Source of the DNA: Desulfobacterales bacterium
Lineage (GTDB): Bacteria; Desulfobacterota; Desulfobulbia; Desulfobulbales; JAGXFP01
Assembly (NCBI GenBank): GCA_024637225.1
Contig: JAGXFP010000054.1
Location: 1 to 42,139 of the forward strand
Direction: 5' to 3'
Length of the DNA stretch: 42,139 nucleotides
In this document: in pieces, positions 25,551 through 33,186 of the stretch
How positions within the stretch are numbered: the first letter of the stretch is position 1
How the letters are laid out: each line of letters opens with the position of its first letter
Notes under the pieces: model-generated
Told to the model about the DNA's origin: nothing
The model's input: only the letters and a program-made list of their open reading frames with translations
Database searches by the model: none
Translations under genes and position numbers: made by a program

Positions 25551-26753
25551 ATGTCACTCTCAGACATACTGAAAATGTTCAATACTTCCCTGACTCTCGG
25601 ACTGGAAAACCAAACCGGGGGGATCTACGGCGAAAGAGAATTTTCCCGCATTCTGGCCCGGGAACGCGCCCGGGCGGAACGTAGCACTCACCGCTTTTCT
25701 CTTATTGTCTTCGAAAACGGGGAGCGGAAGCTGTCCAGTAAGGAGGAAAATGATTTTCTGACTGAGCTGACCGCCCGGATGCGGGTGACGGATGAAGCCG
25801 GCCGACTTCGGCAAAACCGGATCGGAGTGATCCTGCACAATGCCACGGTCCCGGACGCCTGGAAATTTGCCAGAAAAATCCGAAGTTCCCTGCTTACCGC
25901 CAAAGGCCAACTCCTCTGCAAGGTTTACAGTTATCCGCCACCCCGGAAAAACAATACCGGATCCGCTCCAAAATTCCCGGAAGAAACAATTGCCGAGGAC
26001 GGCGCCGGGCAACAGTTCAGGTATGACTGTGGCATGGAGGAATTGCAGCAGTTGTACACCAGAAAGATGACCATGAGGAAGCGCGGTCTCGATTTCCTCG
26101 GCTCCCTGACGGGCCTGATTATCCTCTCCCCGCTTTTCCTTTTTATATGCTGTCTGATCAAAATGGTTTCTCCCGGCCCGGCCTTTTACCGGCAGACCAG
26201 AATCGGAATGGGTGGACGTCCCTTCACCCTGCTGAAATTTCGGACCATGGCCGTCAACGCAGATAACAGCGAGCACCGCGAACATCTTTCCACCCTGATC
26301 CAGGGAGGAAAAGACCAGCAGGCCTGCGCCCAGGCCATGCGCAAGCTCGATGACAGCAACTGCCATATAATCAGGTTCGGCAAACTGCTTCGAAAAACCT
26401 ATCTCGATGAGCTGCCCCAGTTGATTAATGTGTTGCGGGGCGACATGAGTCTCATCGGGCCTAGGCCGCCGATTCCTTATGAAGTGGCGGAATACCAGCT
26501 CTGGCACACCGGCCGCCTGGATGCTGCCCCGGGCATGACCGGACTCTGGCAGGTCAGCGGCAAAAACAACCTGACCTTCAACCAGATGGTGCGCCTAGAT
26601 ATCCGCTATAGCCGCAAGCAGTCCTTCCGGCTCGACCTGAAAATCCTGCTCATGACTCCGAAGGTCATAGCAACGGAACTTAAAGGAAGTCTTGGCAAGT
26701 TGGGAGGGCACTTCATCGGTGCGGGAGATGAGGCAAAGCAACAGTCAAGATAG
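25551..26753 (+). CDS. Priming sugar transferase with GGDEF-like N-terminal domain
   Basis: 400 residues. The C-terminal half (about 172-385) is a bacterial sugar transferase of the WcaJ/WbaP/EpsL type that loads the first sugar phosphate on undecaprenyl phosphate. It has the KRGLDFLGSLTGLIILSPLF membrane helix, SPGPAFYRQTRIGMGGRPF, LLKFRTM, LDELPQLINVLRGDMSLIGP and PGMTGLWQVSGKN. The first ~130 residues (YGEREFSRILARERARAERS, then DEAGRLRQNRIGVILHNATV) have the layout of a GGDEF domain without the GG(D/E)EF active-site motif. The usual four-helix membrane domain of PHPT proteins is absent. It starts 14 bp after the ATPase gene. Confidence 0.92.
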   Translation: MSLSDILKMFNTSLTLGLENQTGGIYGEREFSRILARERARAERSTHRFSLIVFENGERKLSSKEENDFLTELTARMRVTDEAGRLRQNRIGVILHNATVPDAWKFARKIRSSLLTAKGQLLCKVYSYPPPRKNNTGSAPKFPEETIAEDGAGQQFRYDCGMEELQQLYTRKMTMRKRGLDFLGSLTGLIILSPLFLFICCLIKMVSPGPAFYRQTRIGMGGRPFTLLKFRTMAVNADNSEHREHLSTLIQGGKDQQACAQAMRKLDDSNCHIIRFGKLLRKTYLDELPQLINVLRGDMSLIGPRPPIPYEVAEYQLWHTGRLDAAPGMTGLWQVSGKNNLTFNQMVRLDIRYSRKQSFRLDLKILLMTPKVIATELKGSLGKLGGHFIGAGDEAKQQSR

Positions 26754-26842
26754 AAAGACAACAAAAACGCCGGATTCTCCCGCCGGCATCAGTGGCAATT
26801 CACATAGGATTTTAACAAAAAACATAAAATATGAGGAATAAA

Positions 26843-27865
26843 ATGATCAAAATCGCTGTTGCCGGCTGCGGCTACTGGGGCCCGAATATTATCCGCAGTT
26901 TTCACTCCCTGCAGAATTGCCACGTGCAGATGGTTTGTGACCTGTCGAAAGAACGCCTGAACCACATGAAGAAATTATATCCGTCGACCAAAACAACTAG
27001 CAGCTATGAGGATCTCTTGAAAGATGAGGAGATAGATGCAATCGCCATCGCCACTCCGGTGCGTTTTCATTACACCATGGCCCGGGAAAGCCTGTTGGCC
27101 GGCAAGCACACCTTCGTGGAAAAACCGATGGCCACCAACGGCGAAGAGTGCAGGGAACTGATCGAGATCGCCGCCGACAAGAAACTGGCTCTGATGGTCG
27201 GCCATACGTTTATCTACTCATCAGCGGTCATGAAGATCAAGGAGATCATAGATTCCAGGGATCTCGGCGATCTGCTCTACATCAGTTCACGCCGCTGCAA
27301 CCTCGGCCTCTGCCAGCAGGACATCAATGTAGCCTGGGATCTGGCGCCCCACGATATCTCCATCATCCTCCACACCCTGAACCAGATGCCGGTCAGCATC
27401 AACTGCCAGGGCAAGGCCCATGTGAACAAAAAAATCGAAGATATAACCAACATGACCTTGAACTTCAGCAACGGCGGTTTCGCCACCATTCAAAGCAGCT
27501 GGCTGGACCCCAACAAGGTAAGAGAGATGACCTTTGTGGGCTCCAAAAGGATGCTGGTCTACAACGACATCGAATCCATGGAGAAAATAAAGATCTATGA
27601 CAAACGGATCGAGACACCGCCCCACTACGACACCTTCGCGGATTTCCAGTACTCATACCATTACGGCGATTCGTACTGCCCCTATATCAAACAGCAGGAA
27701 CCCCTGCTCGTGGAAGCAGCCCACTTTCTTGATTGCATAACCAACGGCCAAACCCCGCATTCATCGGGCAAAGAGGCTCTTGAAGTTGTGCAAATTCTCG
27801 AAGCGGCCTCCAGATCACTGCAAAACGGGGGGGGGCAGGTTTTTGTCGATTCCAAATATGCGTAA
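26843..27865 (+). CDS. Gfo/Idh/MocA oxidoreductase, WlbA-like
   Basis: 340 residues. I start at 26843 (MIKIAVAGCG), which has GAGG at six bases; the ATG at 26831 lacks one. N-terminal Rossmann domain: VAGCGYWGPNIIRSF, AIATPVRFH, catalytic EKPMA, VGHTFIYS. The C-terminal sheet domain contains DLAPHDISIILH. The best guess is a UDP-GlcNAc-uronate 3-dehydrogenase (WlbA/WbpB type), because the next two genes are the matching acetyltransferase and aminotransferase. That substrate is inferred from context. It overlaps the following ATG by eight bases. Confidence 0.88.
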   Translation: MIKIAVAGCGYWGPNIIRSFHSLQNCHVQMVCDLSKERLNHMKKLYPSTKTTSSYEDLLKDEEIDAIAIATPVRFHYTMARESLLAGKHTFVEKPMATNGEECRELIEIAADKKLALMVGHTFIYSSAVMKIKEIIDSRDLGDLLYISSRRCNLGLCQQDINVAWDLAPHDISIILHTLNQMPVSINCQGKAHVNKKIEDITNMTLNFSNGGFATIQSSWLDPNKVREMTFVGSKRMLVYNDIESMEKIKIYDKRIETPPHYDTFADFQYSYHYGDSYCPYIKQQEPLLVEAAHFLDCITNGQTPHSSGKEALEVVQILEAASRSLQNGGGQVFVDSKYA

Positions 27866-28352
27866 AATAGCAGCCGACGTAATACTCGGTGATGACGTGA
27901 AAATTTCCGAGTTCGTCAATCTGTACGGCTGCGCGGTTGGCGATAATACCAAAATCGGGCCGTTTGTTGAAATTCAGAAAGGGGCGCGGATCGGGGCATC
28001 CTGCAAAATTTCCAGCCATACCTTTATATGTGAAGGGGTGACAATCGGCGACCGGGTCTGCGTCGGCCACGGCGTCACCTTCATCAACGACAGATACCCA
28101 CGGGCGACCACCAGCGCCGGCCAGCTGAAATCGGACGATGACTGGTTCTGCGAGACCATTCAGGTCGGGGCGGGGGCCTCGATCGGTTCCGGAGCGGTTC
28201 TGCTGGGCGGCATCAACATCGGAGAAAACGCTATCGTCGGAGCAGGCAGCGTTGTCACAAAAGATGTGCCGAAGAACACCATTGTGGCCGGCAACCCGGC
28301 TCGAATTTTAAGACAGCTTACGGAGAATGACCATGAAAGTACCTCTTCTTGA
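27858..28352 (+). CDS. Hexapeptide-repeat acetyltransferase, WlbB/WbpD-like
   Basis: 164 residues from the ATG at 27858, which overlaps the upstream stop; a longer frame from 27780 runs far into the upstream gene and is unlikely. Left-handed beta-helix hexapeptide repeats are plain: ADVILGDDVKISEFVNLYG, IGPFVEIQKGARIGASCKI, ICEGVTIGDRVCVGHGV, then the TFINDRYPRA loop and VGAGASIGSGAVLLGGINIG ending VAGNPAR. The family N-acetylates 3-amino-sugar uronates such as UDP-GlcNAc3NA. The start codon lacks a strong ribosome-binding site, as expected for coupling to the overlapping upstream gene. Confidence 0.9.
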   Translation: MRKIAADVILGDDVKISEFVNLYGCAVGDNTKIGPFVEIQKGARIGASCKISSHTFICEGVTIGDRVCVGHGVTFINDRYPRATTSAGQLKSDDDWFCETIQVGAGASIGSGAVLLGGINIGENAIVGAGSVVTKDVPKNTIVAGNPARILRQLTENDHESTSS

Positions 28353-29436
28353 TTTGCACACCCAATACAAACTGATCCGGGAAGAAGCCCAAGCGGCGAT
28401 TACCGAAGTCATGGCCTCTTCAGCATTTGCCGGAGGCCCCTTCGTCGAAGTGTTCGAAAAAAACTTTGCCGATTTTTGTCAATGCCGCCATAGCGTCGGA
28501 GTCGGCAGCGGCACCGACGCCCTCTGGATTGCCCTGCGCGGACTCGGAGTCGGGCCCGGCGACGAGGTCATTACCGTACCGAACTCCTTTATCGCCACCG
28601 CCGAGGCCATCAGCCAATGCGGAGCCATCCCTGTTTTCACGGACATCGATGAACGGACTTACACCATGAATCCGGACCTACTCGAAGCCGCCATAACCTC
28701 CAGAACCAAAGCGATAATCCCGGTCCACCTTTATGGCCAGATGGCCGACATGGACCCGATCATGGACATCGCTGAAAGACACGCCATACCGGTCATTGAA
28801 GACGCGGCCCAGGCGCACGGCGCGGAATACAAGGGGCGCAGGGCCGGCTCCCTGGGCCGGGCCGGCTGCTTCAGCTTCTACCCCGGCAAAAACCTGGGGG
28901 CCTGGGGCGAGGCCGGGGCGGTGGTCACCAACGATGATAAGCTGACCGAACAGATGCGCGTCTTCCGGGACCACGGCCAGCAGCGTAAATACCACCACAG
29001 CGTCATCGGCTGGAATTCCCGCATGGATGGCATTCAGGGGGCCGTTCTCGATGTAAAGCTGAGGCATCTGCCGGACTGGAACGAGGCCCGCCGGAAAAAT
29101 GCCGAAATCTACAGGAGCTTGCTGGCCGATCTTCAAGTGGGCGCCCTGCCCCATGAGGCCGGATATGCCAGACATGTCTATCATATCTACCCGCTTCGCC
29201 TGAAAAACCGGGATCAGGTGCTCTCCCGTTTAGCTGAAAAGGGCATCAGCTGCGGCATCCATTATCCGGTCCCCATCCATTTGCAACAGGCATATTCCGG
29301 CATGGGCTGGGACAAGGGAAGCTTTCCCGTGGCGGAAATGCATGCGGGAGAACAGCTCTCCCTGCCAATGTTCCCGGAGTTGACCGAGCAGCAGATCAAC
29401 TATGTAGCCGCGGAAATTAAAGAAGCTGTCAAATGA
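28333..29436 (+). CDS. DegT/DnrJ/EryC1/StrS aminotransferase, WlbC/WbpE-like
   Basis: 367-residue PLP enzyme for sugar transamination. The ATG at 28333 has GGAG at seven bases, within the end of the previous gene. Motifs: VPLLDLHTQYK, VGVGSGTDALWIALRGLGVG, the VITVPNSFIATAEAI block, VHLYGQMADMD, the PLP-binding DAAQAHGAEYKG and catalytic Lys in CFSFYPGKNLGAWGEAG (relatives: FFPGKNLGA.GDAG). With the two preceding genes it fits the WlbA-WlbC-WlbB route to UDP-2,3-diacetamido-2,3-dideoxy-uronic acid. The UDP-GlcNAc 6-dehydrogenase (WbpA) and epimerase (WbpI) are not in the window. Confidence 0.93.
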   Translation: MKVPLLDLHTQYKLIREEAQAAITEVMASSAFAGGPFVEVFEKNFADFCQCRHSVGVGSGTDALWIALRGLGVGPGDEVITVPNSFIATAEAISQCGAIPVFTDIDERTYTMNPDLLEAAITSRTKAIIPVHLYGQMADMDPIMDIAERHAIPVIEDAAQAHGAEYKGRRAGSLGRAGCFSFYPGKNLGAWGEAGAVVTNDDKLTEQMRVFRDHGQQRKYHHSVIGWNSRMDGIQGAVLDVKLRHLPDWNEARRKNAEIYRSLLADLQVGALPHEAGYARHVYHIYPLRLKNRDQVLSRLAEKGISCGIHYPVPIHLQQAYSGMGWDKGSFPVAEMHAGEQLSLPMFPELTEQQINYVAAEIKEAVK

Positions 29437-29506
29437 CCGGCCGGAAATCCCTTAGTAAAAAGAATCCGGTAAAGAATCAAAATCAGGCAAGGAGCAAAAC
29501 ACTACC

Positions 29507-30550
29507 ATGACTGACCAGGTCTGGATCATAAACCCTGTCGGCTCGCCGCTTTGGGACAGACAGATACTCGCTAACGGCAAGGCTTCATTTTTTCATTCAG
29601 CCGCGTGGGCCGCCACGCTCTCCGAAACATACGCTTATACCCCATGCTATTTTGTCCTATTTGACGGTGACAATAAGGTCCGCGCCATGGTTCCGATGAT
29701 GGAAGTGCTGAGCTTTTTTACCGGCAAACGGGGAACCTCCCTCCCCTTTTCAGACCATTGCGAGCCGCTCTGGGAGACCCCGGCCGACCTCGACCGCCTC
29801 CTGACCTCAATCCTCGACTACGGCAAAAGGCGGGGCTGGGAATATCTGGAATTGCGGTCTGCCGCAATGAAACCCGACGATCAGCCGGCTTCAAAAAAAT
29901 TTCTGGGTCATAGCCTGGATTTATCCCCCGACGAGAACGAGTTGTTCCGCTCCTTCCGGGAGAGCACCAGGAGAAATATCAAAAAAGCGGAGAAATCTGA
30001 TGTAACCTGCATGGTCGGCGGGAGCATGGAGGCCGTCGAGCAATTTTACGCCTTAAACTGTCTGACCAGAAAAAGACACGGCATTCCGCCGCAGCCCTTT
30101 GCCTTCTTTAAAAACCTCCATAAACACATCCTTTCCCGGGACCAGGGGACCATTATTCTGGCCTCCCATCAAAACAGGGTTATCGCCGGCGCCGTATATT
30201 TAACTTTCGGCCGGCGGGCGATGTATAAATACGGCGCTTCGGATCCCGCCTACCAGGAACTGCGCGCCAACTACCTGGTCATGTGGCGCGCCATCCGGCT
30301 CTACCGGGAAGCGGGGTTCGAATCCCTGGACCTGGGCCGGACCGATCCGGAAAACCGGGGGCTGAGCCAATTCAAAAAAGGATGGACCCCCGAGGCCAGG
30401 GAACTGGTTTATTACAGATATTCCTTAAGAGAATCCCTTGCTCGCCGGGAGGGAGGTAAATCTCCAGCCATGACGGGGAGAATAATGCAAAACATGCCCC
30501 TTCCGATTCTGAAGATGATCGGCTCGGTAGCGTACCGGCATGTTGGCTAG
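29507..30550 (+). CDS. FemAB/GNAT-fold protein of the EPS locus, paralog 1
   Basis: 347 residues, two GNAT-like halves as in FemAB and 'PEP-CTERM-associated FemAB' proteins: SFFHSAAWAATLSETYAYTP near the N-terminus, LSPDENELFRSFRESTRRNI with the basic RRNIKKAEK helix, LTRKRHGIPPQPFAFFKNLH, and YKYGASDPAYQELRANYLVM with LDLGRTDPENRGLSQFKKGW. These proteins probably transfer an aminoacyl or acyl group; the substrate is unknown. A paralog follows at 30796, and both end in a Y-R-H-(V/L)-G tail. AAGGAG lies 12 bases upstream. Confidence 0.85.
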   Translation: MTDQVWIINPVGSPLWDRQILANGKASFFHSAAWAATLSETYAYTPCYFVLFDGDNKVRAMVPMMEVLSFFTGKRGTSLPFSDHCEPLWETPADLDRLLTSILDYGKRRGWEYLELRSAAMKPDDQPASKKFLGHSLDLSPDENELFRSFRESTRRNIKKAEKSDVTCMVGGSMEAVEQFYALNCLTRKRHGIPPQPFAFFKNLHKHILSRDQGTIILASHQNRVIAGAVYLTFGRRAMYKYGASDPAYQELRANYLVMWRAIRLYREAGFESLDLGRTDPENRGLSQFKKGWTPEARELVYYRYSLRESLARREGGKSPAMTGRIMQNMPLPILKMIGSVAYRHVG

Positions 30551-30577
30551 TGCCTATCCACAAATGGGTCTTTTTGC

Positions 30578-30676
30578 CCGATAACTTGGCCGCCACAGAG
30601 TCGGAAAGTGCTCACGTACTCAAAGTACGGGAAGTTTATACCCTTTAGGGTGCTTTTCCGACAACCTCGTTATCGG
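30578..30676 (+). repeat. Extragenic nested hairpin between FemAB paralogs
   Basis: A palindromic element with three nested arms: CCGATAAC/GTTATCGG (30578-30585, 30669-30676), TCGGAAA/TTTCCGA (30601-30607, 30655-30661) and CGTACT/AGTACG (30615-30620, 30624-30629). It contains no gene and no T-run. It resembles a dispersed extragenic repeat, distinct in sequence from the 10184/12761 family. Confidence 0.7.
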
Positions 30677-30795
30677 ACAAAATTCATCATTTCCGGACAG
30701 ACACCGCTAAAGGGAAAAGGCGCTGATGGCGGCATCGGCAACGAACCAGTCCGGCCTGGGAAGGCGGATAATCAAAAATCAAAACGGAGTTGCGG

Positions 30796-31896
30796 ATGTT
30801 AACGGGAATAGACCTCACTGGCGGCAAAAACAAACATGCAATTGAACTGATTGATATCGGCAGCGATCCGCGTTGGGATGTTTTTGTCGGCGACCACCCA
30901 TTTGGCTGGCTCTACCATCTGTCCAGCTGGAAGAAGGTTCTGGAAACCAGTTTCAGGCATATGACCGGCCACTACCTAGCCATCCTCGGCCGCAACCGGG
31001 AAATCCTCGCGGGGCTGCCGATATACGAAGTCAGAAGCTACCTGACCGGACGTCGGCTGGTCAGCATCCCTTTTGCCACCCTGTCCGATCCCCTTGTTAC
31101 CGATCGGCAATCTTTTACCGCACTTTTTGAGGCTATTCTCGATCAATTTTGCAGAGGCGGTAAAACCAGAATTGAATTGCGCACCCACCAGGCCCTCGAT
31201 TCTATCCGAAATAACCAGCTGGCCTGCACAAGGTTTTACAAACATCACTTCCTGGATCTGAGCCGAGGCCCGGAAGCTCTCAGGAAAGGTTTTCATCGAA
31301 GCTGCATACGGCAGCGGATCACCCGGGCCGAAAAAAGCGGTCTCCAGTTGCGAATTGGGGCGAACCAGACCGATCTGCGCCAATACTACAACCTGCACAT
31401 GCGGACCAGGAAAAATGTAGGCCGGCCGACCCAGCCTTATCGTTTTTTCGAGGCGCTCTGGGATAATCTTTATCCGCGGGAGCTGCTCACCCTGCTACTC
31501 GCGGAGAAAGACGAAATCCCGGTCGCCGGCATGATTCTCCTGCATTTCAAAACCCGGGTTTCCGCCGAATTCGCCGCCTCCGACGAACGCTTCCGCAACC
31601 TCAGCCCGAACCATTTCCTGTTTTGGCAGGCGATCCTCATGGCCCACGGGAAAGGATACGCCATCTTCGATTTCGGCAGGACCTCCATAACCAACAAACC
31701 GCTGATGCAGTTCAAGGAAAGATGGGGAGCCGAGGCGGTTGATCTGCCGCACTTTCAGTACGCGCATAAGATGAAGGGAGAAGGGAGCCCCGAGGCAAAC
31801 CCCATGAGCTATCGGCTGATGAGCCGCATTTGCCGGAAAGCTCCGGATACCCTGCAATCGATTATCGGAAATTTCTGCTACCGCCATCTTGGCTGA
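30796..31896 (+). CDS. FemAB/GNAT-fold protein of the EPS locus, paralog 2
   Basis: 366 residues from the ATG at 30796 (GGAG six bases upstream; the TTG at 30790 is less likely). It aligns by eye with paralog 1: FGWLYHLSSWKKVLETSF, LDLSRGPEALRKGFHRSCIR, MRTRKNVGRPTQPYRFFEAL, SAEFAASDERFRNLSPNHFL, FDFGRTSITNKPLMQFKERW. The two share domain order but have diverged widely, so this is an old duplication with probably different acceptors. Confidence 0.85.
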   Translation: MLTGIDLTGGKNKHAIELIDIGSDPRWDVFVGDHPFGWLYHLSSWKKVLETSFRHMTGHYLAILGRNREILAGLPIYEVRSYLTGRRLVSIPFATLSDPLVTDRQSFTALFEAILDQFCRGGKTRIELRTHQALDSIRNNQLACTRFYKHHFLDLSRGPEALRKGFHRSCIRQRITRAEKSGLQLRIGANQTDLRQYYNLHMRTRKNVGRPTQPYRFFEALWDNLYPRELLTLLLAEKDEIPVAGMILLHFKTRVSAEFAASDERFRNLSPNHFLFWQAILMAHGKGYAIFDFGRTSITNKPLMQFKERWGAEAVDLPHFQYAHKMKGEGSPEANPMSYRLMSRICRKAPDTLQSIIGNFCYRHLG

Positions 31897-31921
31897 AATG
31901 CTCCCGGAACCGGAGGGAAAA

Positions 31922-33010
31922 ATGACTAAACAACCACGCCAGGAGGGAACGGTCGTCACGAAGGGGAAGTTTGCCTTTCTCCTCGGAGGCTTGCTCCTGA
32001 TCTTTATCCTCTTCTCTGCCCTGTTATCAAATGAGGGTGATAACAGCTTCCCTTTGAACCAGGCAGATGTAATAAATCCGGAAAATCTGAAGACCTCCAT
32101 TACGGCCTTACAGGCTCTGGGGTCACGGGCCACTTATGCCGACCAGCAATCAGCCGGGGACTTCATCCGGCAAATCCTGCGCTCCCACGGCCTGAAACCG
32201 GATGTCCGGCAATACCCCCACGCCGGCAAGGTCTGGGAAAATATCACGGTGACTTTCCCGGGTGATCGCAACCCGGACCAAAGCATCCTGGTTGTCACCC
32301 ACTTCGACTCGAAGGCATGGGGTCCGGCGAAGCAGGCTCCGGGAGCGGACGATAACGCAAGCGGAGTCGCGGTTCTACTGGAACTGGCCAGGATTCTCCG
32401 GGAAAAGTCGCATCAATCCTCGATCCGCCTGGTTTTCTTCTCCAATGAAGAAACAGGACGCGCCGGCAGTAAAAGCTTTGCCCGGCGGGCGCGGCAAGCA
32501 AAGACGGAAATCCTCGCCGTCCTCAATATTGACGGGGTCGGCTATACCCCGAAACCCCAGGAGATCGTCCGGGAAAGCGCCGTCCTTTTCAATAGCAGGA
32601 TTTCCCCCTTGAAAAGAGGGGAAATTCTGGCCGTCCAGCTCAAAAATTTTATTACGCAACCATTCCGGGGTCGGCATATTATAAAACTGGTCAGCCGAGA
32701 GGAAGATCGCCGGCTGATCGAGGGGTATTCCGGAAAGGCCGGACTTTGGGAGAAAACCGCCATACTTATCGAAAATGAGTCCTGAGGAGATGAAGCATCC
32801 TTCTGGTCAGAAGGATATCCGGCGGTTTTTATAAACTCGATACATAAAAATCCGTACTGGCATACGGAAGAAGATCTGCTGTCCCGGCTCGATCTCGACA
32901 CAGTTGCCCATACCGCCAGGGTCGCGCTGGCGCTGATCTGGGACTGGGATAGCGGTAACCAAGGAGAAACGGCGACTGTTGCCCGGAATGAAAAAGTTTT
33001 GCGCCCATAA
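31922..33010 (+). CDS. M28-family zinc metallopeptidase, candidate selenoprotein (in-frame TGA 32783-32785)
   Basis: Read through the TGA, this is a 362-residue M28 peptidase with an N-terminal membrane anchor (about 14-36). I use the ATG at 31922, preceded by GGAGGG. The five zinc ligands and the catalytic Glu are all visible: His127 (THFDS), Asp144 (GADDNASG), Glu176 base and Glu177 (SNEETG), Asp204 (NIDGVG) and His314 (NPYWHTEED). Everything after residue 287, including His314, lies beyond the TGA in the same frame: U-GDEASFWSEGYPAVFINSI, then NPYWHTEEDLLSRLDL. The TGA aligns with the Cys of the CSDHAS motif of classical M28 aminopeptidases. A strong SECIS-like hairpin follows. The alternative is a recent nonsense mutation. 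Substrate unknown; membrane-anchored, active site presumably periplasmic. Confidence 0.8.
32786..32816 (+). promoter_or_regulatory. SECIS-like hairpin after TGA 32783-32785
   Basis: An uninterrupted 8-bp stem, ATCCTTCT (32797-32804) with AGAAGGAT (32809-32816), closes the tetraloop GGTC (32805-32808). Nineteen bases separate the TGA from the loop; I recall 18 for E. coli fdhF with a GGUC loop. The hairpin is in frame and encodes the conserved SFWSEG stretch, so part of the pairing could be a by-product of coding constraint. Confidence 0.75.
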
Positions 33011-33042
33011 CAAAAGAAAATTGGAGCCAAAGAGGAAAACCA

Positions 33043-33186
33043 ATGCCTGAAGGATTATGCAAGATGCACTTCTGCCAAAAATCGCAAAGCGAGTCGGCCC
33101 GGAAGAAAAAGTCCGGCAAAAGCGAAACCGGGTCAGACGAATCATCAAAAAAGATACCGGCCCCTGCCGGGTCAACATCGGAGTAG
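33043..33186 (+). CDS. Small ORF between the peptidase and deacetylase genes
   Basis: 47 codons with GAGG seven bases before the ATG and a TAG directly abutting the deacetylase ATG (TAGATG). The peptide starts MPEGLCKMHFCQKSQSES and is then Lys/Ser/Gly-rich and hydrophilic, with Cys6 and Cys11 as the only cysteines. I recognise no family. The tight spacing and ribosome-binding site make a real cotranslated gene plausible. Confidence 0.5.
   Translation: MPEGLCKMHFCQKSQSESARKKKSGKSETGSDESSKKIPAPAGSTSE

Noticed and set aside
31922-33010. Frameshift or pseudogene explanation for the split M28 gene
   Set aside because: Both parts are in the same frame and separated by a single TGA, with no other damage; the stop aligns with a Cys column and is followed by a SECIS-like hairpin. 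A lone nonsense mutation remains possible but is less parsimonious.
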